This document shows, in pieces, positions 7,617 through 15,435 of a stretch of DNA of 64,000 nt. A program made the position numbers and the translations under genes. The first letter of the stretch is position 1, and each line of letters opens with the position of its first letter. Source of the stretch: Pinibacter aurantiacus (GTDB taxonomy: Bacteria > Bacteroidota > Bacteroidia > Chitinophagales > Chitinophagaceae); assembly GCF_019130065.1 (NCBI RefSeq), contig NZ_JAHSPG010000002.1, forward strand, positions 1 to 64,000. Direction: 5' to 3'. The notes beneath the pieces were generated by a model, which did not search any database, was not told the origin of the DNA, and worked only from the letters and a program-made list of their open reading frames with translations.

Positions 7617-8903
7617 ATGGCAAACAGAACAATAGCCCCTAAAATAATTGATCCGGTTGAATTTGACCTGCACCTGAAACCTTATGAAAAGAAGACACTT
7701 GACAACGGGATTGAGGTGTATGCAATCGACGCTGGAGCAGAGGAGGTTTTACAAATAGAATGGGTATTTTTTGCAGGCAACTGGTATGAGCAGCAAAACA
7801 TGATTGCGGCTACAACCAACTTTTTACTTAAAAACGGGACGGCTTCTAAAACAGCTTTCCAGATTAGTGAGCATTTTGAATATTATGGTGCTTATTTGAA
7901 TCGCGGCTGTTATAATGAAACGTCAACTATTACACTGCATTGTTTAAACAAACACATTGAAGAGCTTTTGCCTGTGGTGCAGGAGTTGATTACAGAGGCG
8001 ACATTTCCCGAGGATGAACTAAAGCTGTACAAACAGAATAATAAACAACGCCTTTCTGTTAACCTGAAGAAATGCGATTTCGTGGCGAACAGGCATATTG
8101 ATGAATATCTTTTTGGTATTGATCACCCATACGGGAAATACAGCTCTGCAGAGGCTTACGACGCGGTGGACAGAGATCAGTTGAAGGCGTTTTACGATCA
8201 GTTTTATCGTCACGGCAAATGCATTTTGTTTGTTGCGGGTAAAATTCCTGCCAACTTGTTTGCGCAACTGAACAAGTACTTCGGCAGTTTGCCTCTTAAC
8301 AATAAGGCATTGCCAGAAGTGACTCATCCAATTGTGCAATCACCAAACATCGGTTCTCCAATTCGCCTTTCAAATGACCCAGATGGCGTACAAGGTGCGG
8401 TGCGTATGGCAAGGCCATTTCCAAATCGTCACCACCCAGACTTTTTGAACGTGCAGGTTTTGAATACGCTATTTGGTGGTTTTTTTGGGTCAAGACTAAT
8501 GAATAATATCCGCGAGGATAAAGGGTATACGTATGGCATTCACAGTTATTTGCAGAACCATATTCATTCTTCTGCGTGGATGATTACAACCGAAGCGGGT
8601 AAAGATGTGTGCGACGCAACTGTAAAAGAAGTGTACAAGGAAATGAAAAAGCTTCGCGAGAAATCGGTTGACGACGAAGAACTGTTGCTCGTGAAAAACT
8701 TCATGATGGGTTCTATTTTGGGAGACCTTGATGGTCCTTTTCATATTATCGGAAGATGGAAAAATATTATTCTCAACGATCTTGATGAGAGTTATTTCTA
8801 CAATTCCATCCGCGCCATCAAATCTATTACGCCGGCAGAAATACAAGAGCTGGCCAATAAATATTTACAGCCAAAAGATTTTTATGAATTAGTGGTTGTG
8901 TAG
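7617..8903 (+). CDS. M16 family peptidase-like protein, non-catalytic partner
   Basis: This 428-residue protein has the M16 fold blocks but no HxxEH: the position reads ATTNFLLKNGT. It retains the conserved REDKGYTYGIHS block near residue 300, whose arginine and tyrosine hold substrate in the C-terminal domain. It follows the catalytic M16 gene with a gap of 95 bases and should be its structural partner. The last codon and stop run into a GAGAC-type palindrome, so the repeat supplies the TAG. Function beyond proteolysis of peptides is unknown. Confidence 0.9.
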   Translation: MANRTIAPKIIDPVEFDLHLKPYEKKTLDNGIEVYAIDAGAEEVLQIEWVFFAGNWYEQQNMIAATTNFLLKNGTASKTAFQISEHFEYYGAYLNRGCYNETSTITLHCLNKHIEELLPVVQELITEATFPEDELKLYKQNNKQRLSVNLKKCDFVANRHIDEYLFGIDHPYGKYSSAEAYDAVDRDQLKAFYDQFYRHGKCILFVAGKIPANLFAQLNKYFGSLPLNNKALPEVTHPIVQSPNIGSPIRLSNDPDGVQGAVRMARPFPNRHHPDFLNVQVLNTLFGGFFGSRLMNNIREDKGYTYGIHSYLQNHIHSSAWMITTEAGKDVCDATVKEVYKEMKKLREKSVDDEELLLVKNFMMGSILGDLDGPFHIIGRWKNIILNDLDESYFYNSIRAIKSITPAEIQELANKYLQPKDFYELVVV

Positions 8904-8925
8904 AGACGGATAATTATCCGTCTCT
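8902..8925. repeat. GAGAC-type palindrome
   Basis: AGAGACGGATAAT and its reverse complement form a near-continuous palindrome. Related copies lie at 8977-9016, 28340-28370, 36675-36725 and 37955-38008. The stop codon of the upstream M16 gene (8901-8903) lies at its edge. Confidence 0.7.
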
Positions 8926-8930
8926 ACCAG

Positions 8931-8966
8931 CGCGATGTTCGACTATTCGAACATCGCGTTTTTTTT
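8931..8966 (+). terminator. Intrinsic terminator of the M16 pair
   Basis: Arms GCGATGTTCG and CGAACATCGC form a strong hairpin followed by eight T residues, 28 bases after the stop codon. Confidence 0.85.
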
Positions 8967-8976
8967 GTGCTACAGC

Positions 8977-9016
8977 CCGTAGGTGCAAGGAGACATGGCA
9001 GTGCCATGTCTGTACG
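8977..9016. repeat. GAGAC-type palindrome, variant
   Basis: GGAGACATGGCA and TGCCATGTCTGTAC form a palindrome of the same family as 8902-8925. Confidence 0.55.
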
Positions 9017-9081
9017 GGGCCGCGAGATAGAAAAGATTTTCGCTTTTCCTTTTTGATTTTTTACTTTTATAAAAAACTCCC

Positions 9082-9423
9082 ATGAACTTAATTCTGAGAA
9101 TCATTATTAGCGCAGTAGTAGCTTTTGGTCTTTCTTACATTTTATCAGGAGTACGTATTGATAAATTCACTACTGCCCTTTTAGTAGCAATCGTTTTGGG
9201 AATATTAAATGCCATTATAAAACCAATCATTGTTATTCTTACTTTGCCGATAACCATTTTTACTTTTGGCTTGTTTTTGTTTGTTATCAACGCAGCCATC
9301 ATTTTACTGGCAGCGAAATTTGTTCCGGGCTTTAAAGTAGATGGTTTCTGGTGGGCATTGCTGTTTAGCTTCCTGCTATCGCTGATTACCTCTATTTTTT
9401 ACAGGCCTTCAAGAGATGAGTAG
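9082..9423 (+). CDS. Phage holin family / DUF360-type four-helix membrane protein
   Basis: The 113-residue protein has four predicted membrane helices that cover almost its whole length. It matches the pattern of the so-called superfamily IV holin-like proteins (YvlD-type), with the typical GILNAIIKPIIVILTLPIT block between helices 2 and 3. These are widespread chromosomal membrane proteins and no prophage is near, so the holin name is only a family label. Its role is not known. Confidence 0.85.
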   Translation: MNLILRIIISAVVAFGLSYILSGVRIDKFTTALLVAIVLGILNAIIKPIIVILTLPITIFTFGLFLFVINAAIILLAAKFVPGFKVDGFWWALLFSFLLSLITSIFYRPSRDE

Positions 9424-9430
9424 TCTCGGG

Positions 9431-9529
9431 AATGGAGAATCGTGAAACGTCAATCGTGAGTAGGTTTCTGCTATATAGATTACCTCTACATTTCATTGGC
9501 GACCTTAATTCACGATTCACGATTCACGC
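9431..9529. repeat. Word-type inverted repeat (AATCGTGA word)
   Basis: The left arm at 9434-9460 repeats the word AATCGTGA and the right arm at 9506-9528 repeats TCACGATT. The arms flank about 45 bases. The right arm lies inside the open frame upstream of the E1 gene, which is why a downstream start is preferred there. Confidence 0.7.
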
Positions 9530-9555
9530 CTTGCCACCACTCAAAACATTCCGTC

Positions 9556-11553
9556 ATGCATTTCCACAGAAAGAATCTCTCCAACGAGCAACTGATTGAT
9601 TTTTACAAAAGCATTTTACTTCCGCGGATGATCGAGGAGAAAATGTTGCTATTGTTGCGCCAGGGGAAAATCAGCAAATGGTTCAGCGGCATAGGTCAGG
9701 AGGCAATTGCTGTGGGCGCAGCGCTGGCTTTGCAGCGAGATGAATGGATTATGCCGTTGCATAGAAACCTTGGTGTTTTCACCGCGCGAAATATGCCGCT
9801 GCATAAATTGTTTATGCAATGGCAGGGAAATAAGGAAGGCTATAGCAATGGCCGTGAAAGAAGTTTTCATTTTGGCAGCAAAGAGCATCACATCTGTGGT
9901 ATGATTTCCCATCTAGGGCCGCAACTCGCAGTGGCAGATGGTGTGGCTTTGGCGCACGTTTTAAAAAATGAAAACAAAGTGGCGCTTGCGTTCAGCGGTG
10001 AGGGTGGCACGAGCGAAGGTGATTTTCACGAAGCATTGAATGTGGCTGCCGTTTGGGACCTGCCTATTATTTTTCTGGTTGAAAATAATGGTTACGGTTT
10101 GAGTACTCCGGTGCACGAACAGTTCCGATGCCAAAATATTGTTGATAAAGCAAAGGGTTATGGAATGGAGGGTGTGCAAATTGATGGCAATAATTTGCTC
10201 GCGGTTTATGACACCATCAAAGGTGTACGAGAATATTGCATTGAGCACAAAAAGCCTTACCTGATCGAATGCATGACCTTCCGGATGCGCGGGCACGAAG
10301 AAGCCAGCGGTATTAAGTATGTGCCGCCACACTTGCTGGAAGAATGGGCGCAAAAAGATCCGGTGAAAAAGTACGAAGAATATCTTGTGTTGGAAGATGT
10401 GTTGACTTATTCGCAAATTGAAGCGATAAAAAAAGAAACAAAAGAACACATCGAAGAGGAGTTGCACAAAGCAGAGCCGATGGAAGATTTTAAAATTGAT
10501 TCCGGTGTTGAATTGAGTGATGTGTATGCGCCAACAACTTTTAATAGCGGTGTTGCTGTTTTAGAAAAAAACGCTACAGAAGAAAATCAATCACAAGAAC
10601 TTCGTTTTATAGATGCGATTCGATCTGCGCTGGAGCAAAATCTTGAGAAACATGAGCATCTCGTGATCATGGGACAGGATATTGCGGAGTATGGGGGTGC
10701 CTTTAAAATTACTGAAGGATTTGTAGAGAAATTTGGCAAGGCCAGAATACGAAATACGCCCATTTGCGAAAGCGCTATCGTGGGAGCCGCATTGGGATTG
10801 AGTTTGGAGGGTTATAAATCTGTGGTGGAAATGCAGTTCGCCGATTTTGTTACCATGGCCTTTAACCAGATTGTAAACAATCTTGCCAAAATTTATTATC
10901 GCTGGCAGCAAAATGCGGATGTTGTTATTCGCATGCCAACCGGCGCCGGCGTAGGTGCTGGACCTTTTCACTCACAAAGCAACGAGGCCTGGTTTACACA
11001 TGTACCGGGTTTGAAAATTGTGTACCCTTCCAACCCGTTCGATGCGAAAGGGCTGCTCACAGCCGCAATCAATGACCCAAATCCTGTTTTATTTTTTGAA
11101 CACAAGGCTTTGTACAGAAGCATTTCCGGCAAAGTGCCTGAGGAGTATTATGAAGTTGAAATAGGCAAAGCATTTCATGTGCAGGACGGAGAGGACCTCA
11201 GCATTATCACTTATGGTTTAGGTGTACATTGGGCATTGGAATATGCGTCGCAAACTCATTTGTCTATTGACATCACCGACTTGCGAACGCTGCTGCCGCT
11301 AGACTATGAAGCCATACAAAACGCGGTTAAGAAAACGGGAAAAATATTGATACTGCATGAAGATACTTTGACTGGTGGCATCGGTGGTGAAATTGCCGCC
11401 TGGATCGCTGAACATTGTTTTGAATGGCTGGATGCGCCAGTGATGCGTTGCGCCTCGCTGGATACACCCATTCCCTTTAATAAAGAACTGGAGAACAACT
11501 TCCTCGCAAAATCCCGGCTGGACGAAGCTGTGCAAAAGCTGATGAAATTTTGA
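9556..11553 (+). CDS. 2-oxoacid dehydrogenase E1, fused alpha and beta subunits
   Basis: This thiamine-diphosphate enzyme decarboxylates a 2-oxoacid (pyruvate or branched-chain type) and passes the acyl group to a lipoyl E2. The alpha part covers residues 1 to about 340 and holds the cofactor motif GEGGTSEGDFHEALN...ENNGYG near 147-178. The beta part starts near residue 350 (IDAIRSALEQNL), with GQDIAEYGGAFKIT, MPTGAGVGAGPFHSQ and a C-terminal LHEDTLTGGIGGEIAA. Fused E1 chains of this size (665 residues) are common in Bacteroidota. No E2 or E3 gene is adjacent. The ATG at 9556 is chosen because earlier codons lie in an intergenic repeat. Substrate preference between pyruvate and branched-chain acids cannot be decided. 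Confidence 0.92.
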   Translation: MHFHRKNLSNEQLIDFYKSILLPRMIEEKMLLLLRQGKISKWFSGIGQEAIAVGAALALQRDEWIMPLHRNLGVFTARNMPLHKLFMQWQGNKEGYSNGRERSFHFGSKEHHICGMISHLGPQLAVADGVALAHVLKNENKVALAFSGEGGTSEGDFHEALNVAAVWDLPIIFLVENNGYGLSTPVHEQFRCQNIVDKAKGYGMEGVQIDGNNLLAVYDTIKGVREYCIEHKKPYLIECMTFRMRGHEEASGIKYVPPHLLEEWAQKDPVKKYEEYLVLEDVLTYSQIEAIKKETKEHIEEELHKAEPMEDFKIDSGVELSDVYAPTTFNSGVAVLEKNATEENQSQELRFIDAIRSALEQNLEKHEHLVIMGQDIAEYGGAFKITEGFVEKFGKARIRNTPICESAIVGAALGLSLEGYKSVVEMQFADFVTMAFNQIVNNLAKIYYRWQQNADVVIRMPTGAGVGAGPFHSQSNEAWFTHVPGLKIVYPSNPFDAKGLLTAAINDPNPVLFFEHKALYRSISGKVPEEYYEVEIGKAFHVQDGEDLSIITYGLGVHWALEYASQTHLSIDITDLRTLLPLDYEAIQNAVKKTGKILILHEDTLTGGIGGEIAAWIAEHCFEWLDAPVMRCASLDTPIPFNKELENNFLAKSRLDEAVQKLMKF

Positions 11554-11680
11554 GAGAAGGAACACTGATCCTCATGATTGTCATGATTTATTATGATTTT
11601 TTTAAAAATAATGTCGCTGACTTGTTTTCCAAATAGAATCTTGACAAATCATGACAATCATGAAAATCTGCGTTCCTTTT
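11554..11680. repeat. Inverted repeat of the AATCATGACAATCATGA family
   Basis: The left part (GAAGGAAC...CATGATTGTCATGATTTATTATGAT) and the right part (AATCATGACAATCATGAAAATCTGCGTTCC) are imperfect reverse complements. The same family occurs at the window start and at 58093-58345. The rest of the gap to 11783 shows no gene. Confidence 0.65.
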
Positions 11681-11783
11681 TCTAGCTTTACATCGTCAAC
11701 ATAAAGTTCAAATTCCCCTTTATCCATTTCTACTTTACCTTGGCTCCGTACAGGAATATTTATTCATCTTAAAATTCCTGTTT

Positions 11784-12080
11784 ATGTACGTAGTTCGTGA
11801 TATTTTCCGCTTACAATTCGGACATTATAAAGATGTCAAAGCATTACTGAAAGAAGTTCAGGGAAAGGATTTCATTCCAAATGCCAAATCAATGAGGATG
11901 CTGACCGATTTTACGGGAGATTCTTATCGTCTTGTATTTGAAGCCGAGTTTGATTCTCTTGCATCGTATGAAAAGGGACTTCAGTCCGGCATGGGCGAGA
12001 AGGACTGGCAAAAATGGTACGAGCAGTTCAAAAAACATGTGATAAGCTCCTACCGCGAGATATTAAAAACCGAAATCTAG
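11784..12080 (+). CDS. Small dimeric alpha/beta-barrel (NIPSNAP-like) protein
   Basis: The 98-residue protein has the alternating strand-helix layout of dimeric ferredoxin-like barrels: a strand YVVRDIFRLQFG, a helix DVKALLKEVQ, a strand RMLTDFTG, a strand YRLVFEAEFDSLASYEKGL, and a C-terminal helix region. Proteins of this type are often stress- or metabolism-related, but no catalytic residue is evident. It stands alone between two repeat blocks. Confidence 0.6.
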   Translation: MYVVRDIFRLQFGHYKDVKALLKEVQGKDFIPNAKSMRMLTDFTGDSYRLVFEAEFDSLASYEKGLQSGMGEKDWQKWYEQFKKHVISSYREILKTEI

Positions 12081-12088
12081 CTTTTACG

Positions 12089-12240
12089 GCACACAGATGA
12101 CACGGATTAAACTGATTTACACGGATCTTTTGCGAACAAGTGAATAACTGAATGCCATTCATTAGTCCACGAAGATTTGTTCGTAAGTTTTTAACTAGAA
12201 AATCCGTTTAAATCAGTCTAATCCGTGTCATCCGTGTGCT
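12089..12240. repeat. Long imperfect inverted repeat (CACGGATTAA word)
   Basis: Arms at 12089-12127 and 12199-12240 are about 40 bases each and nearly exact reverse complements, with words such as CACACAGATGACACGGATTA. The element fills the gap between convergent genes and probably acts as a transcription barrier for both. Confidence 0.75.
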
Positions 12241-12249
12241 ATCAAATCC

Positions 12250-12642
12250 CTAGTTTCTTTCTGCAAGTTCATTTTGTCGTACAAAGCTTCCTTTGAATTT
12301 GAAGAAGCATTTATCGCCGTTTACCAGCTCTGCCTGCAGCGAATACTGATCGTTTTCGGGGAGGGAATATTTTATTTTTACCTGCAATGATTTTGTTTCA
12401 AGCGGATTGATCACCAGCAGAAATTTCAGATCAAGCGCTTTGGATAAATTGGTGCTGATGTCAAGTGCGTCTTCCAACACCTCTTTTACAATTTGCATCA
12501 TGCAAACACCTGGCACAACGGGCTGTCCCGGAAAATGCCCCTCAAATATTTTATGCTGCGGATTGATTTCAATATCGGCGGTTATCAATTCCTGTTCTGA
12601 GTGTAGATGCTGTATGGTAAAAAAGTCGTTGAGTAAGATCAT
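12250..12642 (-). CDS. FabZ/FabA-like 3-hydroxyacyl-ACP dehydratase of the pigment cluster
   Basis: This hotdog-fold protein of 130 residues should remove water from 3-hydroxyacyl-ACP intermediates to form polyene double bonds. The active-site block HKIFEGHFPGQPVVPG is at residues 30-45, with the catalytic histidine at position 36 and an acidic residue on the next helix (KEVLED). It is the last gene of the 12-32 kb cluster but is separated from it by a GxxExxY gene and two repeat blocks. It has its own -7 box TAAATTTG at 12659-12666, so it may be expressed separately. The ApeP-like protein at 24886-25329 is a second dehydratase. Confidence 0.88.
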   Translation of the reverse strand: MILLNDFFTIQHLHSEQELITADIEINPQHKIFEGHFPGQPVVPGVCMMQIVKEVLEDALDISTNLSKALDLKFLLVINPLETKSLQVKIKYSLPENDQYSLQAELVNGDKCFFKFKGSFVRQNELAERN

Positions 12643-12658
12643 AGTATTGAAGTTATGG

Positions 12659-12666
12659 CAAATTTA
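12659..12666 (-). promoter_or_regulatory. -7 promoter box of the terminal dehydratase gene
   Basis: TAAATTTG on the minus strand fits TAnnTTTG and lies 16 bases before the ATG at 12642. No clear -33 element is seen. Confidence 0.4.
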
Positions 12667-12679
12667 ATGGTTGAAGTGC

Positions 12680-12844
12680 TTTTAACCGCAAAGCGCTCAA
12701 AGGTTGCGCAAAGAAAGCAAAGGTTTGCATGGTTTATTTACCCTTTTCTTAATTTTGATCTTTGAGCCGAAAGGAACAAAAGATATTATTTAACATCACT
12801 TTTCGTTTGCTTTGCGCAACCTTTGAGCGCTTTGCGGTTAAAAA
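12680..12844. repeat. Long inverted repeat (CCGCAAAGCGCTCAAAGG word)
   Basis: Arms at 12680-12725 and 12801-12843 are reverse complements with words such as TTGCGCAAAG. A third related arm lies at 13383-13432, on the other side of the GxxExxY gene. The three arms thus bracket that gene. Confidence 0.75.
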
Positions 12845-12876
12845 CCATTCGCCCTTCGGCCCATTCATTCGCAGGC

Positions 12877-13257
12877 TTAAACCAGCTTATTTACAACTCT
12901 TTTAATTCCGTCTTTAAGGAGAGAAACGTTAAAGTTAATAAGCAACCCCAACTGATATTTACCTAATTTCATGTACGTTAATGTTTGCGCCAGATGTACG
13001 TCATTTAGGGCTTCAACACTTTTTATTTCCAGTACCAGGCATCTTTCAATAAGCAGATCGATCCGGTAGCCACACTCCAGCTTTACCCCCTCGTAAACTA
13101 AAGGCATTGGTTTCTCTTTCTCTACCCACAGTCCAGATTGTGTGATTTTATAAAATAGACACTCTTTATATGTATTCTCTAACAACCCTGGCCCTAAAGT
13201 TCTGTGTACGCTTATCGCAATGCCGATAACTTTATTTGAAAGTTCATTAACATCCAT
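12877..13257 (-). CDS. GxxExxY family protein (PD-(D/E)XK nuclease-like)
   Basis: The 126-residue protein has the naming motif GLLENTY at residues 24-30 and a nuclease-like core: YRIDLLIERCLVLEIKSV supplies the D and ExK residues near 69-88, followed by ALNDVHLAQTLTYMKL. It also has the usual start of the family (ISVHRTLGPG) and end (LLINFNVSLLKDGIKRVV). The biological role of this family is not established; copies are scattered in Bacteroidota genomes. Its place between pigment-cluster genes, flanked by related repeat arms, suggests that it inserted there. Confidence 0.88.
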   Translation of the reverse strand: MDVNELSNKVIGIAISVHRTLGPGLLENTYKECLFYKITQSGLWVEKEKPMPLVYEGVKLECGYRIDLLIERCLVLEIKSVEALNDVHLAQTLTYMKLGKYQLGLLINFNVSLLKDGIKRVVNKLV

Positions 13258-13375
13258 AATTCCCTTATTTTTAAATCAATAAAAGGTTAGAGGAACTAAT
13301 GGGTATTCTTTATTTCTTTCTCAAACTAACATTTGCCTTTTTCAAAATCTTCAAAACAAAACGAGCGTTTCGTTC

Positions 13376-13432
13376 TTCATAGCTCTCCTTCGTTTCCTTT
13401 GCGCAACCTTCGTGCCCTTTGCGGTTAATCTC
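13376..13432. repeat. Third arm of the CCGCAAAG repeat
   Basis: The words CCTTTGCGCAACCTT and CCCTTTGCGGTTAA match the right arm at 12801-12843 and end directly at the stop codon region of the next gene. Confidence 0.65.
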
Positions 13433-14056
13433 TCACTCGTCCGTCAACTTCTTCAATCCTATTTCGAAGCTGAACATTTTATGTGATACGCCTATCGTGT
13501 CAGGTACGCCGTTCTCGTAGTCTTTCATAATCAAGGATACGATGGTTTTGCGGCTGGAGGCGTTTTCTATGCGTAGCAATTCCTTACAGGAAGGATCTGT
13601 AATATAATAGTTGTAGCCTTTGGCGGCAGTGAATCGATGATAAACCGCGCTGTCTTGCGTAAATGTTTTTTCGCTTTGCCAGTTCAGTGTGTTCATCAAC
13701 ACTAGTTCGAAATCCTTTCGCAGGGTTTTGATCACAGCTTTTTTGTTCATTTTATCAAAGACATAATGCGCCGTAAACGCGCCGTCTTTTTTCCATTCAA
13801 AATCGAAAAACTTAAAACCCATCTCGTTGGAAAATAAAATACGCGTGCTGCTGTCCGGCATTTGCTTGATGAGTAGAATGCCGCTTAAATGTTTGCCCAC
13901 AATATCTACCTGCGTTTTGTACAACACTCTTGTAAACTGCGGCGTAAACTTTTGAATACAGCCTGCTGCACTATCAGGACTGCTTTGCAAACTTTTGTAG
14001 GAAGATTTGCACGCAAACAACAGGCAGAAAAAACTACTTAATAGTAAATAGCGCAT
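13433..14056 (-). CDS. Putative LolB-like outer-membrane lipoprotein of the pigment cluster
   Basis: The 207-residue product starts MRYLLLSSFFCLLFACKSS, a lipoprotein signal with lipobox LFAC. The mature part is strand-rich and follows the LolA-like gene with a 23-base overlap, so the two are translationally coupled. In aryl-polyene and flexirubin clusters a LolA-like carrier is regularly paired with a LolB-like or DUF3261-like lipoprotein. The assignment rests on that context and on the lipoprotein signal rather than on a firm sequence match. It probably receives the pigment or a lipid-linked form at the outer membrane. Confidence 0.65.
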   Translation of the reverse strand: MRYLLLSSFFCLLFACKSSYKSLQSSPDSAAGCIQKFTPQFTRVLYKTQVDIVGKHLSGILLIKQMPDSSTRILFSNEMGFKFFDFEWKKDGAFTAHYVFDKMNKKAVIKTLRKDFELVLMNTLNWQSEKTFTQDSAVYHRFTAAKGYNYYITDPSCKELLRIENASSRKTIVSLIMKDYENGVPDTIGVSHKMFSFEIGLKKLTDE

Positions 14057-14681
14057 CGGGAAGATTGGTGTTCATTTCCTTGTTTATAAAACTAATCGCG
14101 GTATTGTCTCCGGAAGGTTCAAGCATGTCAATTTTGGAAACCGAAAAATCTTTTTTTGCGATCGTCATATTGATGTTCTTGAAAAATTCTTTGAGGTTTT
14201 TTTGTACTGGTGTAAGCTCTACCAAATAATTCTGGCCGCTCTCGAAGACTTTCATGGTAAAATCTTTGTTGTCCAAAGCCGTTCCCTGTATACAATCGAC
14301 AGTTATTTTGTTGATCTGTTGGAATAGCTTGTTGGATTTTGTAGAGATCTTATTTTCTTTCTGACCATCTTTAATGTACACGGAGCTTCCGTTCATGATC
14401 ATCAGGTATTGAAACGGCGACGTGTATTCCATGCGCACAAGATTCTCTTTCTTGAAATAAAATTTTCCTTTAGAGGTAATTTTTTCTGAGAGCATGCTCA
14501 GGTTTTTCTCCTGCACAAAATCACTTTTTATGCTTTGCGTTTTTTGCGCCGCTGCGGCAAATTGCTGCTTGAAAGAAGCAACATCCGTCACGGCTTTATA
14601 GCCAGCATATTGCGCTGTGGCAGCGAGTGAAACAACAAAACTTACTATTAGAAAAAAATACTTATGCATATGCTTTTTCAT
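14034..14681 (-). CDS. LolA-like periplasmic lipid/lipoprotein carrier
   Basis: This 215-residue protein has a signal peptide ending near AATAQ and a LolA-type concave beta-sheet pattern: QSIKSDFVQEKNLSMLSEKITSKGKF with FYFKKENLVRMEYTSPF following. It should carry a hydrophobic cargo across the periplasm. It overlaps the deacetylase gene upstream by 20 bases and the lipoprotein gene downstream by 23 bases. In pigment clusters such a protein is thought to carry the aryl polyene or its lipid adduct. It is likely a cluster-specific paralogue of the housekeeping LolA. Confidence 0.85.
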   Translation of the reverse strand: MKKHMHKYFFLIVSFVVSLAATAQYAGYKAVTDVASFKQQFAAAAQKTQSIKSDFVQEKNLSMLSEKITSKGKFYFKKENLVRMEYTSPFQYLMIMNGSSVYIKDGQKENKISTKSNKLFQQINKITVDCIQGTALDNKDFTMKVFESGQNYLVELTPVQKNLKEFFKNINMTIAKKDFSVSKIDMLEPSGDNTAISFINKEMNTNLPDALFTIK

Positions 14682-15435
14682 TGATCATTTTATCGAGCCT
14701 TACAAATTCATACCCCTGCTGTTTTGCAAAGTCAATGAATTGTGGCAACACCGCAAAGGTAGTTTTACTTGTGTCGTGAAGTAAAACAATGGCGCCGGGT
14801 TTTAATAATTGCTGCAGTTTTTCCAGCAATTTAACTTCTTCTTTTATTACAGTGTCGAGCGAGCGGATGTTCCAGCCGATTGCTTTAAAGTTACCCCGCT
14901 TTAATGCCTTGTTCATTGGCGGTGTGGTTACCCCGTACGGCGGGCGGAACAACCTGGGTTTAAGTCCGATAGCTCTTTGTGTTTCGGAATTCATTTGCTC
15001 AATGTCTGCCTGCATTTGAGGCGCCATCAGCATATCAAACCAGAAGCCGTGTGAATAACTGTGATTGCCAATAATGTGCCCTTCTTCATGAATACGCTTG
15101 AGCAGCCTTTCACTTCCTGCAATTCTTTTTCCTATACAAAAAAACGTTCCGGGAACATTGTGCGACTTCAATATATCTAAGATAGCAGGGGTGTATTCCA
15201 CCGCCGGGCCGTCATCAAAAGTTAACGCAATTTGTTTTCTGGTGCTGTCGCCGTCGCAAATTGTTTTCAAATAAAAATTGGAGCCAACATAGTAAGATCC
15301 GTAAAACAATATCAACGAGTAAACGATAAACAGCAATACATAAACATACCACGGCATTCCGTATTTCGTATGCAGATACACCAACGCCGCCAATACCAGA
15401 ATGAAAAAAATATTCGTATTTCTAAAGTTTAGCAC
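14662..15435 (-). CDS. Polysaccharide deacetylase (NodB-type) family protein
   Basis: Two membrane segments in residues 7-48 anchor the protein. The NodB domain follows with TFDDGP at 72-77 (catalytic Asp74 and metal-binding Asp75), GNHSYSHG at 123-130 (metal-binding His125 and His129) and FRPPYG further on. All the metal ligands are present, so it should be an active amide deacetylase. The start is a GTG that overlaps the end of the ketosynthase-like gene by 7 bases. Similar genes occur in flexirubin-type clusters, where their substrate is unknown. Confidence 0.9.
   Translation of the reverse strand: MLNFRNTNIFFILVLAALVYLHTKYGMPWYVYVLLFIVYSLILFYGSYYVGSNFYLKTICDGDSTRKQIALTFDDGPAVEYTPAILDILKSHNVPGTFFCIGKRIAGSERLLKRIHEEGHIIGNHSYSHGFWFDMLMAPQMQADIEQMNSETQRAIGLKPRLFRPPYGVTTPPMNKALKRGNFKAIGWNIRSLDTVIKEEVKLLEKLQQLLKPGAIVLLHDTSKTTFAVLPQFIDFAKQQGYEFVRLDKMINEKAYA

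Noticed and set aside
9082-9423. Prophage remnant suggested by the holin-like gene
   Set aside because: No other phage gene, integrase or attachment site is near. The family is common as a lone chromosomal gene.
9961-10467. Minus-strand frame of 168 codons opposite the E1 gene
   Set aside because: It lies wholly within the well-supported E1 alpha domain and has no family features.
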